From Henningerozyma blattae CBS 6284 (taxonomy: Eukaryota; Ascomycota; Saccharomycetes; Saccharomycetales; Saccharomycetaceae), in assembly GCF_000315915.1 (NCBI RefSeq), contig NC_020190.1:989863-1053862 (forward strand): a stretch of 64,000 nucleotides of DNA, given 5' to 3'. Positions 50,001 through 59,639 of this stretch are shown piece by piece; the first letter of the stretch is position 1; each line of letters begins with the position of its first letter. The position numbers and the translations under genes were made by a program. The notes under the pieces were generated by a model. The model searched no databases, was not told where the DNA came from, and saw only the letters and a list, made by a program, of their open reading frames with translations.

Positions 50001-51386
50001 AATTTTTGTATTGAAAATTTGTCTAAATATTATCACCAATTTTTGGGAATATTAATTCCGATTGGTACTAGAAGTGGTTTAGCTAGAACAAGTACTAAAA
50101 TAATTGAAAATCTGTTAAACCAATCTCATATAAATAAAACCCAGTTTTTAGAAGATGCATTACGCTATGGTACAACCAGTAATATTGTCAACAATGATCT
50201 AGAGTGTGATATTTTTGAGGATGATCATACTTTGGATGAACTGAATATTACAAATTTTTATCATAAGCTAGATTTTACTAATTTATGGCTATTCCAATCA
50301 TTTACCAGTTATCAAATTAGCATCCTAATGAAAGATGAAGATGGAAGTTACATGGATAATTTAAAGATATTCTTATTTGAATTAATAGATGTATGCAAAG
50401 GTAATTGTTTATGCTCTCAACTTTTACAACAAATATCTAATGTCGATATTTTGCGTTTAATAATCCACATCTTTGAAAAAGATTTCTTCGAGAAATGTTT
50501 ATCAGACTTGGGAATTCATTCTGATGATACAGTAAACACGAATTTCCAAAACGATAATGATGAAATTTATATTCCGATTAAAATTATTATTTTGTTGTCT
50601 CAAAGAATTTCTAAAATCAGCGGCAGTAGTGAAATTAAAATTGATAATGAAATGTTTCAATTAATATGTCAAAATATTCAAAAATTTTATTGCCTAACCG
50701 AAGAGAATTTGGTCCATGAAGGTAAAAGATTAGAAATCTTTTTAAAAATATTTACATTACATCAAAAAAGTATTTTCCATTATATTGTAACATGCTTACA
50801 AACTAATCACAAGAATCGATCGAACATTATTCAAACCATTAAATCATTATTTCAATTATTTGATAAAATCTCCTTTAACTTGAATTTGAAATTAATGCTA
50901 TACGAAATATTATCTTCGTTAAAATCGTACATAATATATTCATCTACAATCATTTCTGATTCTGAATATCATCCCGTGACTAGTAGTAGTAGTGTAACAA
51001 GTGCTAGTAGTCAGAATAATACTATGACCGGAAATGGTAACAACAATTTTCATTCTACCCTAAATATTCCAAGAGATTTGCTAAATTTACCGCCGTTCCA
51101 GGTATCATCATTTATTGATGACAAGGAAAAGACAAACGTTAGTGATGACATAACATTAGGTATAACTCTTTTACCCTGTGGTACCAATAATGATAATTTC
51201 ACAGAAGACAATATGAAGAAGTATTATTTATATAACGTAAAGGACGAAGTGTATGAAAGCCAGTTGCATAATGAATCATATTACAACATTTCTAATTACC
51301 AATCTGATCATGGATCATCATTCAATAACTCCTGTTTAAATTTATCATTATTCAATACAGCTTATGAAAGAAGAAATCCAAAATAA
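47082..51386 (+). CDS. SRB8: Mediator CDK8-module subunit Med12 (Srb8)
   Basis: Srb8/Med12 belongs to the Cdk8 kinase module of Mediator and acts in transcriptional repression and activation in the nucleus. The 1434-residue product matches the 1427-residue yeast protein along its whole length. Conserved stretches include [14 protein letters not shown] at the N-terminus, [40 protein letters not shown] and [18 protein letters not shown]. The C-terminus has [15 protein letters not shown] and [19 protein letters not shown]. No catalytic domain is expected. Short Asn/Ser-rich insertions are present near residues 840-850 and 1310-1325. Synteny: YCR081W, but the usual neighbours AHC2-TRX3-TUP1 follow in inverted order. 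Confidence 0.97.
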   Translation: [1434 protein letters not shown]

Positions 51387-52221
51387 GAGAAAAGGCAAAA
51401 AACCACAATAAAACGAGCGATAAATGAATTGTGAATAATATTTTGTTGTATAGATACTACTTAGACACTTTTTAGCATGTTAGTTTTTAATCTTCAAGTT
51501 TTATTTTTTAATTGTCATTTTAACATATTTAGATATTGATGTCTATCCATATCCTATGCTGTTGTAGTTATATTTTAAAACAAATACCAAGATAGAACTT
51601 CAACACGTAAATTAAATATCAGGACAATAAGTTGCATTAAAGATTAAATTGTTGAGCGTGATCAAAATGAAAGAAAAAATTGAAGGTCCATTAATATCGA
51701 AATATAACAGAATAATTCCCCACTCTGTTCGCCATCTACTTTTACATAGATGACTAACGCAACATTGATATACAGGATACGTTTACTATAACTACCTAGT
51801 GAAAATCATCGTCATAGCCACAGTGATAAAATCCTGATTAACTTTTTTAATCTTTTTTTTAAGACTCAAAAAGTGGCATATGAAATTTAAATTTTAAAAT
51901 AATTTTCTTAAAAACTATTGAGTATTTATAGTTTTCAATTTTTATCGTGAAATTCAGAAAAAAATATTCAAACCCGAAGAAAATATTCAATAGAAAACAT
52001 CCGTTTTCGGAAATAATTCAAATTATTATATAACGATATACCCTAATGAAATAATTATTAAAAAAATAAAAATTAATCATAATATTATTATAATTATACA
52101 ATAACCATTTGTTATTTATCTAAATCTCTGTGTATGTGTATATAAATATGCATTTTACAACCTATTGCCAACAGTTAATAATATGTTTCATTTATACATT
52201 TTGAAAAATATCATTAAGTTC
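51387..52221. other. SRB8/TRM112 intergenic region (inversion breakpoint)
   Basis: This 835-bp AT-rich region between convergent genes has no coding signal. Relative to S. cerevisiae it is one end of an inverted block: AHC2 would be expected here instead of TRM112. No tRNA or complete LTR is recognised that would explain the rearrangement. Confidence 0.4.
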
Positions 52222-52620
52222 TTAAGCCAAATGAGGCGGTAACAATAGATTTGGGATACTATTCTTAATGAAATATATATGACCACAATTTTTACATTTC
52301 ATCTCACCATCCACTATAGAAGTTTGTAACAACAAAGTATGTAAATCTCTTAGAACAATTAGATCATCGTCAGACAATTCTGGAGAAAAAGATGGCTTTG
52401 TTGGCGGTAGCGATTTGTTTCCTAGATCTCTGGCCACAATGATAATAGCAGCCCAATCTATTCTATCTAGGATATTCAACAAAAATTCAGGATTGAATTC
52501 AATACTTTCGTCCTGTATTAACTGACATTTTTCACCGTTGTATTGCAATGGGAAATTGTCATTAGATGTATCACAGGTCTTGACAGGACATTTTAAAAAG
52601 TTGGTAGTTAAAAACTTCAT
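52222..52620 (-). CDS. TRM112: Methyltransferase activator Trm112
   Basis: Trm112 is the small zinc-binding partner that stabilises the methyltransferases Bud23 (18S rRNA), Trm9 and Trm11 (tRNA) and Mtq2 (eRF1). The 132-residue product (yeast: 135) starts MKFLTTNFLKCPVKTCD and ends with MKCKNCGHIYFIKNSIPNLLLPPHLA. The four zinc-binding Cys (CPVKTC and CKNC) are in place, and the C-terminal IPNxLLPPH motif that contacts partners is intact. The upstream DNA has PAC-like and RRPE-like repeats. Homologue of YNR046W. Confidence 0.96.
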   Translation of the reverse strand: MKFLTTNFLKCPVKTCDTSNDNFPLQYNGEKCQLIQDESIEFNPEFLLNILDRIDWAAIIIVARDLGNKSLPPTKPSFSPELSDDDLIVLRDLHTLLLQTSIVDGEMKCKNCGHIYFIKNSIPNLLLPPHLA

Positions 52621-53714
52621 TGTAGTATTAGAGGCCTGTAGTATACTTTGCGGCGTTCTCTTTTAACGGTATATGACTATATGACAAAGTATGACTATTG
52701 GACTTAATGCTCTTCTTACACTACTACAGCTCGCCTCATCTCATCTCATCACCTTGAATAATTTTTCAATGAATAATTTTTCAAACATCACACATCACGA
52801 AAGAAAAATTTGAGAAGATTGAAAAAATTGAAAAAAATTAAAAAAAATTAAAAAAAGAAATTCCTCCAAAAAAAGGCCATTCTTGGTGGCTGGCCCGATC
52901 CGTAAAACATTCCAAATTAGGAAGTTTCAACGAATCTAGAGAACATTCCCGCGTTATCACGTGCCGAATTTTATCGGCCATTACCCGGTTTTCGGCTTTT
53001 TTTTCTTATTTTCTATTTTTTCCAAATTTCAATTCTTGTTTTTCGAAAAACAAAATAAGAAATTGTTTTAGGAAAAATGGAATTGGAAGTGGAAAATGGG
53101 AATTACAGGTTGGAAATTAGAAATTAGAAGTTGGAAACAGTAACCAAGTCTGTCTATTGTTTGGCAATCCAATCCACAGACAACAATCCTCTAAACAAAG
53201 CAACAAGACACGTATAGCGTCATAGAGCTGTATTGTAGTGAGCATTTTTGAAGTCACTGTTAAGATCGATAGCCACGACAGGATCGACGCGTATTAACAC
53301 GAAGTCACAGATTTATCATCTACTGTTTTAGCATTTGTTTACTCGTCTCTTTTGTTTATCCGTTTATTATTATTTGTTTATTCCTAATAGTCAATCACAA
53401 GCCTAGTAGAGATCAGATAAACCAGCTTTGGATAGATTTGGACTGATTGCATCACAAGTGAAGATATTCTATACGAACTGTATTGCTATCAGCTGAATTT
53501 GCCGTCGACTTTTATTTTAGTTTACTTTCCCTAGGACCCTGTGAATACTTCAATTAGAGAAATAAACAACAACAACAACGACACTAAACTGCCACTACTG
53601 CTGTGACAAAAAGAAAAAGAAAAGAATAACCTTTTATTGTACTAAGTGGAACAAGAAGAAAAAAAATCTATATATTTGAGTTAACCGTTTTATTCGTCCT
53701 CATTTTGTTTTTCA
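52621..53714. promoter_or_regulatory. Divergent TRM112/TUP1 promoter region
   Basis: This 1.09-kb region has motifs for both genes. On the TRM112 side three overlapping GATGAG (plus strand CTCATC at 52735-52750) precede two copies of TGAAAAATT (plus strand AATTTTTCA at 52760-52768 and 52775-52783), i.e. PAC-like and RRPE-like elements. Nearer TUP1 are a CACGTG E-box (about 52958) and a Reb1-type TTACCCG (52981-52987). The TUP1 leader region is long and contains a run of CAA triplets just upstream of 53580. Confidence 0.6.
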
Positions 53715-55898
53715 ATGTCAACCATGCTACCTGCTACCAATATTGGCGCCCCCAAGGATTCAACCATGAACAATAACAACACTACTTCAAATGCAAATGC
53801 TAATACTTCTACTACCACTACAAACACATCTAACGTAAACAGTAATAGTCCGAAATTAGATGAATTGTTAGAAGCTATTAAATTGGAATTCTCTCAACTC
53901 TCACAAGAAGCAAATACTTATAGATTACAAAATCAAAAAGATTATGATTTGAAGACTAATAGAAACTTGGCAGAAATGCAACAGATTAGAAACACAGTTT
54001 ATGAATTAGAATTGACTCATAGAAAGATGAAAGATGCATATGAAGAACAAATTAAACAATTGAAGTTGGAATTGGATCAGAAGGAAAAACAGTTGACCTC
54101 ATTGTCAAGTTTAGCTAATCGTCAAGCTGCTACTAATGCTAATGCAAACTCAAACACGGCAAATAACACTCCTTCAACAACTAACGCTAGTATTAACAAC
54201 GTGGCTCCTCAACCTCCTCAAATCCCAATGCCTCAACAGACCACCATTACTCAAACTCAAGCTTTACCACAAGCTGTTCCTTCAATGAATGGTAATGCTC
54301 CAGGTGTCACAACTAATTCTAACCAACAGTTAAACACTTTACCTCAACCTCAACAAACTCAGCAACAACAATCCCAACAACAGCAAGCTCAACAACAACA
54401 ACAACAGCAGCAACAATTACAACAATTACAACAGGTTCAACAAGCCCAATTACAGCAACAACAACAGCAACAACTCCAAGCTGCTCAACAATCCCCTCAA
54501 TTACAACAACAATCTCCACAAATTCAACAACAAACTACTTTACCACCAACCCAAATCCCTGTTCAAATCCAACCTCCTACAGCCTCTTCTACCACTATCC
54601 CCGGTCAATCTACAATGGAAAATAATATTCAACCAAATATGAATCAACAGCAACAATCTCCTCAAGTAATGGCTGTTAAAGAAAATAATACAGCTTCCCA
54701 ATTGCCACAAGCTTCACCTTCAAATCATTTAGTGCCATATAATCAACGTGCTAACCATCACAAACAAATTCCTCCATTTTTATTAGATTTAGATCCAAAA
54801 AATGTTGTTGATGCCTTTAAAAAAGTCACTGATGATTATTATGTGTTATTCAACCCTGACTTGCCAAAGAGTTTAGATGTTGATTTACATCTATCTCTAA
54901 GCCATCCTTCTGTCGTATGCTGTGTGAGATTTAGTAATGATGGCCAATTTCTAGCCACAGGTTGTAATAAAACAACAAGGGTTTATAAAACTTCCACAGG
55001 TGAATTGATTGCCACTTTATTAGTTGATCCACAATCTTCAAATAACTCCAATAGTGAACAACAAACAAACCCTGAATCTTCTGATCTATACATTAGATCT
55101 GTTTGTTTCTCTCCAGATGGTAAATTTTTGGCTGCCGGTGCTGAAGATAAATTAATTAGAATTTGGGACATTACAACAAAACAAATTGTAATGATATTAA
55201 AAGGTCATGAGCAAGATATTTATTCATTAGATTATTTCCCAAGCGGTGAAAAATTAGTCTCTGGTTCTGGTGATAAAACTGTGAGAATATGGGATCTAAG
55301 AACGGGTCAATGCTCCTTAACTTTATCAATAGAAGATGGTGTTACTACAGTCTCAAGCTCTCCAAATAATGGTAAATTTATTGCTGCTGGTTCGTTGGAT
55401 CGTTCTGCAAGAATATGGGATACTGAAACCGGGTTCTTGTTAAAGAGATTAGATTCTCAAACTGATTTACAAAACGGTCATAAGGATTCAATTTATAGTG
55501 TTTCATTTACCAAAGATGGTAAAAAACTAGTATCCGGCTCCTTAGATAGATCTGTCAAGTTATGGAATTTAGATACAACAAATAATAATTCAAATGAAAG
55601 TTGTGAAGTTACTTTTATTGGTCATAAGGACTTTGTCTTATCAGTTACAACTTCTCAAAACGATGAATATGTTTTATCGGGTTCAAAAGATCGTGGTGTT
55701 TTGTTCTGGGATACAAATTCTGGTAATCCTTTACTAATGTTGCAAGGTCATAAGAATTCAGTAATATCTGTTGCTGTCGCAAATGGTCAACCATTGGGTC
55801 CAGAATTTGGCGTCTTTTCTACTGGTAGTGGTGATTTCACAGCCAAGATTTGGAGATATAGGAAAATAATAGATAGCAAAAAAATGGAAGAAAATTGA
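53715..55898 (+). CDS. TUP1: General transcriptional co-repressor Tup1
   Basis: Tup1 acts with Ssn6/Cyc8 as a promoter-bound co-repressor in the nucleus. The 727-residue product (yeast: 713) has the N-terminal tetramerisation helix (about 45-145, with [25 protein letters not shown]). A Gln/Pro-rich, low-complexity middle covers about 150-330. The seven-bladed WD40 propeller covers about 390-720, with blades such as [21 protein letters not shown] and [14 protein letters not shown]. The conserved linker [18 protein letters not shown] precedes the propeller. Its strand relative to SRB8 is opposite to that in S. cerevisiae (YCR084C), part of the inverted block. Confidence 0.97.
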   Translation: MSTMLPATNIGAPKDSTMNNNNTTSNANANTSTTTTNTSNVNSNSPKLDELLEAIKLEFSQLSQEANTYRLQNQKDYDLKTNRNLAEMQQIRNTVYELELTHRKMKDAYEEQIKQLKLELDQKEKQLTSLSSLANRQAATNANANSNTANNTPSTTNASINNVAPQPPQIPMPQQTTITQTQALPQAVPSMNGNAPGVTTNSNQQLNTLPQPQQTQQQQSQQQQAQQQQQQQQQLQQLQQVQQAQLQQQQQQQLQAAQQSPQLQQQSPQIQQQTTLPPTQIPVQIQPPTASSTTIPGQSTMENNIQPNMNQQQQSPQVMAVKENNTASQLPQASPSNHLVPYNQRANHHKQIPPFLLDLDPKNVVDAFKKVTDDYYVLFNPDLPKSLDVDLHLSLSHPSVVCCVRFSNDGQFLATGCNKTTRVYKTSTGELIATLLVDPQSSNNSNSEQQTNPESSDLYIRSVCFSPDGKFLAAGAEDKLIRIWDITTKQIVMILKGHEQDIYSLDYFPSGEKLVSGSGDKTVRIWDLRTGQCSLTLSIEDGVTTVSSSPNNGKFIAAGSLDRSARIWDTETGFLLKRLDSQTDLQNGHKDSIYSVSFTKDGKKLVSGSLDRSVKLWNLDTTNNNSNESCEVTFIGHKDFVLSVTTSQNDEYVLSGSKDRGVLFWDTNSGNPLLMLQGHKNSVISVAVANGQPLGPEFGVFSTGSGDFTAKIWRYRKIIDSKKMEEN

Positions 55899-56925
55899 TT
55901 GATTAACTAACTAAAGTTGATTTATGAATACTACTAATGATAATAATACTAATAATATTAATAGTTGTTAAAAAAATTATTTGATCTTCTCTTGATTTCG
56001 TCCTCATCATTTTATTTTTTTTTCTCTTTTCCATCGTCTCACTACACCTTATTTTTGTTGTTTCCAATATCTTCTGTGCTATGTATTTTTTTCACCATAC
56101 CTTATTATTTTCTTTTTTATATTTGTCAATTTCAATTCTAAATTAGTTTGTTTTACTCTAACTACACTTTACTATATTTTTATCTCAAATCTTCACCTCA
56201 TTCTACTTCTCTTTATTTCTTTCTAAATTATTCCTTATCGTCTCATTTACTACTATTAAAGAATCAAAATATAATCCACGTATATTAATTTATGAATAAT
56301 ATTGATGGGAATTATAATAATGATATTAATGAATGCTCAATCTGCTTAATGTGATAATTCATTAAGTTTATCTCATATTGATTTTGTTATAATAATTTAT
56401 TTTTCCAATCAAGAGGTTATGGAAATATATGTCTATATTAAATTGATTTTTTTGAATTAAATATGAAATACGCTTTTATTCAATAAAATGTGATACTACA
56501 AACATTATGACATCATATATGATTGCATATTGAATTAGCTTGTTACGTTTCAATAATCATTTAAATATCAAAATTTAATTGGAATTTTTTTGAAATAAAA
56601 TATTAAATAAGATCTGTCAAAAATAACTATCACGTACGGAAGTATTCGAAAATTATTTGAATAATTGTAAGAGACGTTTTTTCACTGTTTGTATTATACA
56701 TTTCTATATTTAAATATGTTTATATTATTTTTTTAAAAGTCTTAAATTATTAATATTAATATTAATATTAATATTATTATTATTATTAAAAGTGACAATG
56801 AATATTTAAATATATATTTAGCTAGGTATATTTATGAATCTTTCAATGGAATACCTCATTAATTCATAGGAATTAATTGAAAAAACTGAAATTCTAAATA
56901 TACTTGATGCGTATCAGCAATAATC
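55899..56925. other. Convergent TUP1/MVD1 intergenic region
   Basis: This 1.03-kb, very AT-rich region includes a pyrimidine-rich stretch on the plus strand (about 55980-56240) and an AT microsatellite of ATTAAT/ATT units (about 56745-56790). No gene is seen. Confidence 0.4.
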
Positions 56926-58131
56926 TTATTTGATGGATTTTGGATAACCTGTTTTATCATCAATTAAAGTTTCATTGGTATCTTGTGGACCAGGCCCAAC
57001 TCTTGTTAATATTACTTTTCTAACATTTTCAAATAGTTTTGAATCAATGTTAATTGATAATCTAGGCTTAATATTTTCAGAATAGTTACTTGTAAAATGT
57101 AGTAATTGGTCCTTGCCAAATTTTTCATCCCAACCAGGAAGTGCTGAAAAAAAAGTGTAAATAAATGACATTAATTTTACCTCATTTTTCTCTAAATAAT
57201 ACAATACAGCATTTGGGCCCGCATCAAAAGTATATGCCACGATAGTTTCATTATAAAATTCATTTATTAAATGAATTAACTTGATGATCATTTTGGAAGT
57301 ATCAGTTAAATAAAAGATTGGTGGGAACGAATCTAAACAAACTGCATGGAAAGAATTCGAATCCATCATTGTTAAATTGGCAAAAGTCTCAAAATCCTTA
57401 CTACAAATAGCAGTTTGCATTTTTTTAAATCTATCTGGGACAATTGAATCGATTCTTTCTTTAAATAAAGTCGAAGTTTTAACTGTCAGTTGCATACCGC
57501 TTGTTGATGGAATATCTTTTTTTAAATCACTAACCACCAAGATGGCAGCTTTCATTTCAGGCCAATGCTCTTTGGAGGCTATTTCAAAGGCCTTAGAGTC
57601 AGATCCATCCTCTAAGTTACCCATATCCCATGCTACAAAACCACCCAATAAGGATCTACAGGCAGAGCCGGAACCCTTTCTTGCAATAAGAGAAAGATCT
57701 GAGCTGCTAATTTTCAATTGGTATAATTTTGCAATTGTGTAAACCAGAGCTGCAAAGCCAGATGCTGAAGAGGCTAAACCAGCAGCTGTAGGGAAATTGT
57801 TTTCAGAAACAATATTTAACCCCAAAGTAGATAATTTGGGTAAAGTCGAATCGTTATCTTCCAGTGCCCTTCTTTGCAAACGTAAATCAATTAAGCAATT
57901 GCGTAATCTCTTATTATTTTCTATGGCTTGCTTTTCACCGTTTAACCATAAACTATCATCTACAATATCTTTAGAAGTAGCTACAGATGTAAAAGTTTTT
58001 AGATCTTCTTGATCAAGGGTAACTGAAATAGAACTGTTTGTTGGTAAGTTTAATTCGACATCTCTTTTACCCCAATATTTCAAAGTGGCAATATTAACGG
58101 GGGCGGTAGAATTTGCTATATAAATTGTCAT
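56926..58131 (-). CDS. MVD1: Mevalonate diphosphate decarboxylase
   Basis: The enzyme turns mevalonate diphosphate into isopentenyl diphosphate with ATP, the last step of the mevalonate pathway in the cytosol. The 401-residue product matches the 396-residue yeast enzyme throughout: APVNIATLKYWGKRD, NLPTNSSISVTLDQ, the GHMP-kinase ATP-binding loop NNFPTAAGLASSASGFAAL, ARKGSGSACRSLLGG and AYTFDAGPNAVLYYL. The ATG at 58129-58131 is preferred over one seven codons upstream because it aligns with the yeast start. Homologue of ERG19/YNR043W; it lies between TUP1 and TRX3 in the inverted block. Confidence 0.97.
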   Translation of the reverse strand: MTIYIANSTAPVNIATLKYWGKRDVELNLPTNSSISVTLDQEDLKTFTSVATSKDIVDDSLWLNGEKQAIENNKRLRNCLIDLRLQRRALEDNDSTLPKLSTLGLNIVSENNFPTAAGLASSASGFAALVYTIAKLYQLKISSSDLSLIARKGSGSACRSLLGGFVAWDMGNLEDGSDSKAFEIASKEHWPEMKAAILVVSDLKKDIPSTSGMQLTVKTSTLFKERIDSIVPDRFKKMQTAICSKDFETFANLTMMDSNSFHAVCLDSFPPIFYLTDTSKMIIKLIHLINEFYNETIVAYTFDAGPNAVLYYLEKNEVKLMSFIYTFFSALPGWDEKFGKDQLLHFTSNYSENIKPRLSINIDSKLFENVRKVILTRVGPGPQDTNETLIDDKTGYPKSIK

Positions 58132-58598
58132 AACGATCGGATGAATATTCAATTGTTGTAATACTAGAATATTGATAAGTATTGCTAATGCTACACGTCA
58201 ACTTATTTATAGATCTTTATATATTAAATTCTTTGAATTCTTTTAATTAGATACGGAAATTCGGTAAGTCTTTAAAACTTAAACGAAATAATTAATATGA
58301 GAATGAGATGAAATAGGAAAAAAAAGAAGGAAATAACACTTATATATCCTTATATTTTAGAGAAATACAGATGCTTGCGCCTAATTATAGTTAAGAACGT
58401 TTAAAGTTAATTTTTTTAAAAAAAAATCAACTGTAATTGGCAATAATTTGATAACTAGGAAGTATTAAATAATTTTGTATACGGAATTAGCGGTAATTCA
58501 AAAATGAAGTCTGTCGTATAAGATCAAATCGTATGCCAAAATTTAAAATATAACAAATAAAGAATAGCTTCTACTCAAATTAAACTGCTACTATAGAC
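58132..58598. other. MVD1 upstream / TRX3 downstream region
   Basis: This 467-bp AT-rich region has no coding signal and no recognised site. Confidence 0.35.
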
Positions 58599-59021
58599 CT
58601 ATGCATTCGAATCTATTGATTTTTGCAATTTATTTGGATCAGCACCAACTATTGTATCAACGTTTTGATTGTTCTTGTTTAGCACAAAAGTTGGCACAGC
58701 AGTAATATTTGCTGCTCTTGCAATTTCAGGGTTCTCATCGATGTCAATCTTGAAGAAATTAACCTTTTTGGGTTCACTATAGGTTTCTACCATTTTAGAA
58801 AGATGTGGAGCCATAGCTTTGCATGGTCCACACCACGTAGCATAGAAATCAAATACCGACAAATTAGTACTGCCTAACTGTTTATTATATTCTTCAATGT
58901 TTGAAATTTTCTTTATTTTAGAATAAGACGATTGAAGTCTTTTAAAATATTGGGAATTGTGTGTGAACCTTAATGGCGAGAAAGTTCTTGGAGCGGCAGT
59001 TCTGATAGATGTCTTAAACAT
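58599..59021 (-). CDS. TRX3: Mitochondrial thioredoxin Trx3
   Basis: A mitochondrial matrix thioredoxin. The active site WCGPC is at residues 63-67 when counted from the ATG at 59021, and the conserved cis-Pro lies in AVPTF. The start at 59021 gives a 140-residue protein whose first 30 residues are basic and Ser/Thr/Arg-rich (MFKTSIRTAAPRTFSPLRF), a good mitochondrial presequence; yeast Trx3 has 127 residues. The frame is open further upstream to another ATG at 59180, which would add 53 residues lacking a presequence character. AHC2-TRX3 in tandem matches YCR082W-YCR083W. Confidence 0.95.
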   Translation of the reverse strand: MFKTSIRTAAPRTFSPLRFTHNSQYFKRLQSSYSKIKKISNIEEYNKQLGSTNLSVFDFYATWCGPCKAMAPHLSKMVETYSEPKKVNFFKIDIDENPEIARAANITAVPTFVLNKNNQNVDTIVGADPNKLQKSIDSNA

Positions 59022-59258
59022 GATTATATTTAATAGTTTTGGCTGTTTGTTGGTAGCTCTGAATATGCTCTTTGGCTCACAAACTACTGAAGGGGGAAAA
59101 TTTTGTTGGTGTATCACAAGGTAATAATAGTCACTCCCTTTTATTGCTTTTTTATATAGCTCTACGTTTTCATTTTGCATTACTAATGCCGATAATAAAA
59201 AGCTAGATTTCTATTGGACACAAATAATAGTGATAGCAAAAAAATGAAAATTGAATCA

Positions 59259-59639
59259 TCATAATAATCCAGAATGATATAAGGCCAATAATTCTTCATC
59301 CTCTAGTATATATTCAGCTAGATTAACACCATACTTCTCCCATTCTATTTCAACATCTAACAACTTACTTTGACTACGATTTTGCTGGCCTTCTAAAGTT
59401 AGAGTATCTTGCAACTTTGTGCCATTCTTTTCTATAAATCGTAATAGTTCATTGTAGTTTTGACTATGTTGCAGATCTTTGTACAACTGCTCTAATCTAT
59501 TATATACTTCTAGCTTATCCGATTTCAATTTCTCCAGTTGTTGCTTTTGTTGCAGCAGCATCTTATAATCCAGGTCATTCTCAATATCATTTTTTTGAAA
59601 CTCTTCGATAGACTCATTTATATTATTTGGTAAATTCAT
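59259..59639 (-). CDS. AHC2: Ada histone acetyltransferase complex component Ahc2
   Basis: The 126-residue, mostly helical and acidic protein fits S. cerevisiae Ahc2 (128 residues), a small subunit of the ADA histone acetyltransferase complex. No catalytic motif is present. The sequence is a long coiled-coil-like helix (LQQKQQLEKLKSDKLEVYNRLEQL), and the C-terminus VEIEWEKYGVNLAEYILEDE is the most distinctive part. Sequence evidence alone is moderate. The call rests mainly on length, helical character and position directly upstream of TRX3 on the same strand, as in YCR082W-YCR083W. Confidence 0.8.
   Translation of the reverse strand: MNLPNNINESIEEFQKNDIENDLDYKMLLQQKQQLEKLKSDKLEVYNRLEQLYKDLQHSQNYNELLRFIEKNGTKLQDTLTLEGQQNRSQSKLLDVEIEWEKYGVNLAEYILEDEELLALYHSGLL

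Noticed and set aside
51443..51460. TGTTGTATAGATAC, considered as an LTR start at the inversion breakpoint
   Set aside because: It does not align with the LTRs in this window beyond the first bases, and no matching end or target duplication was found.
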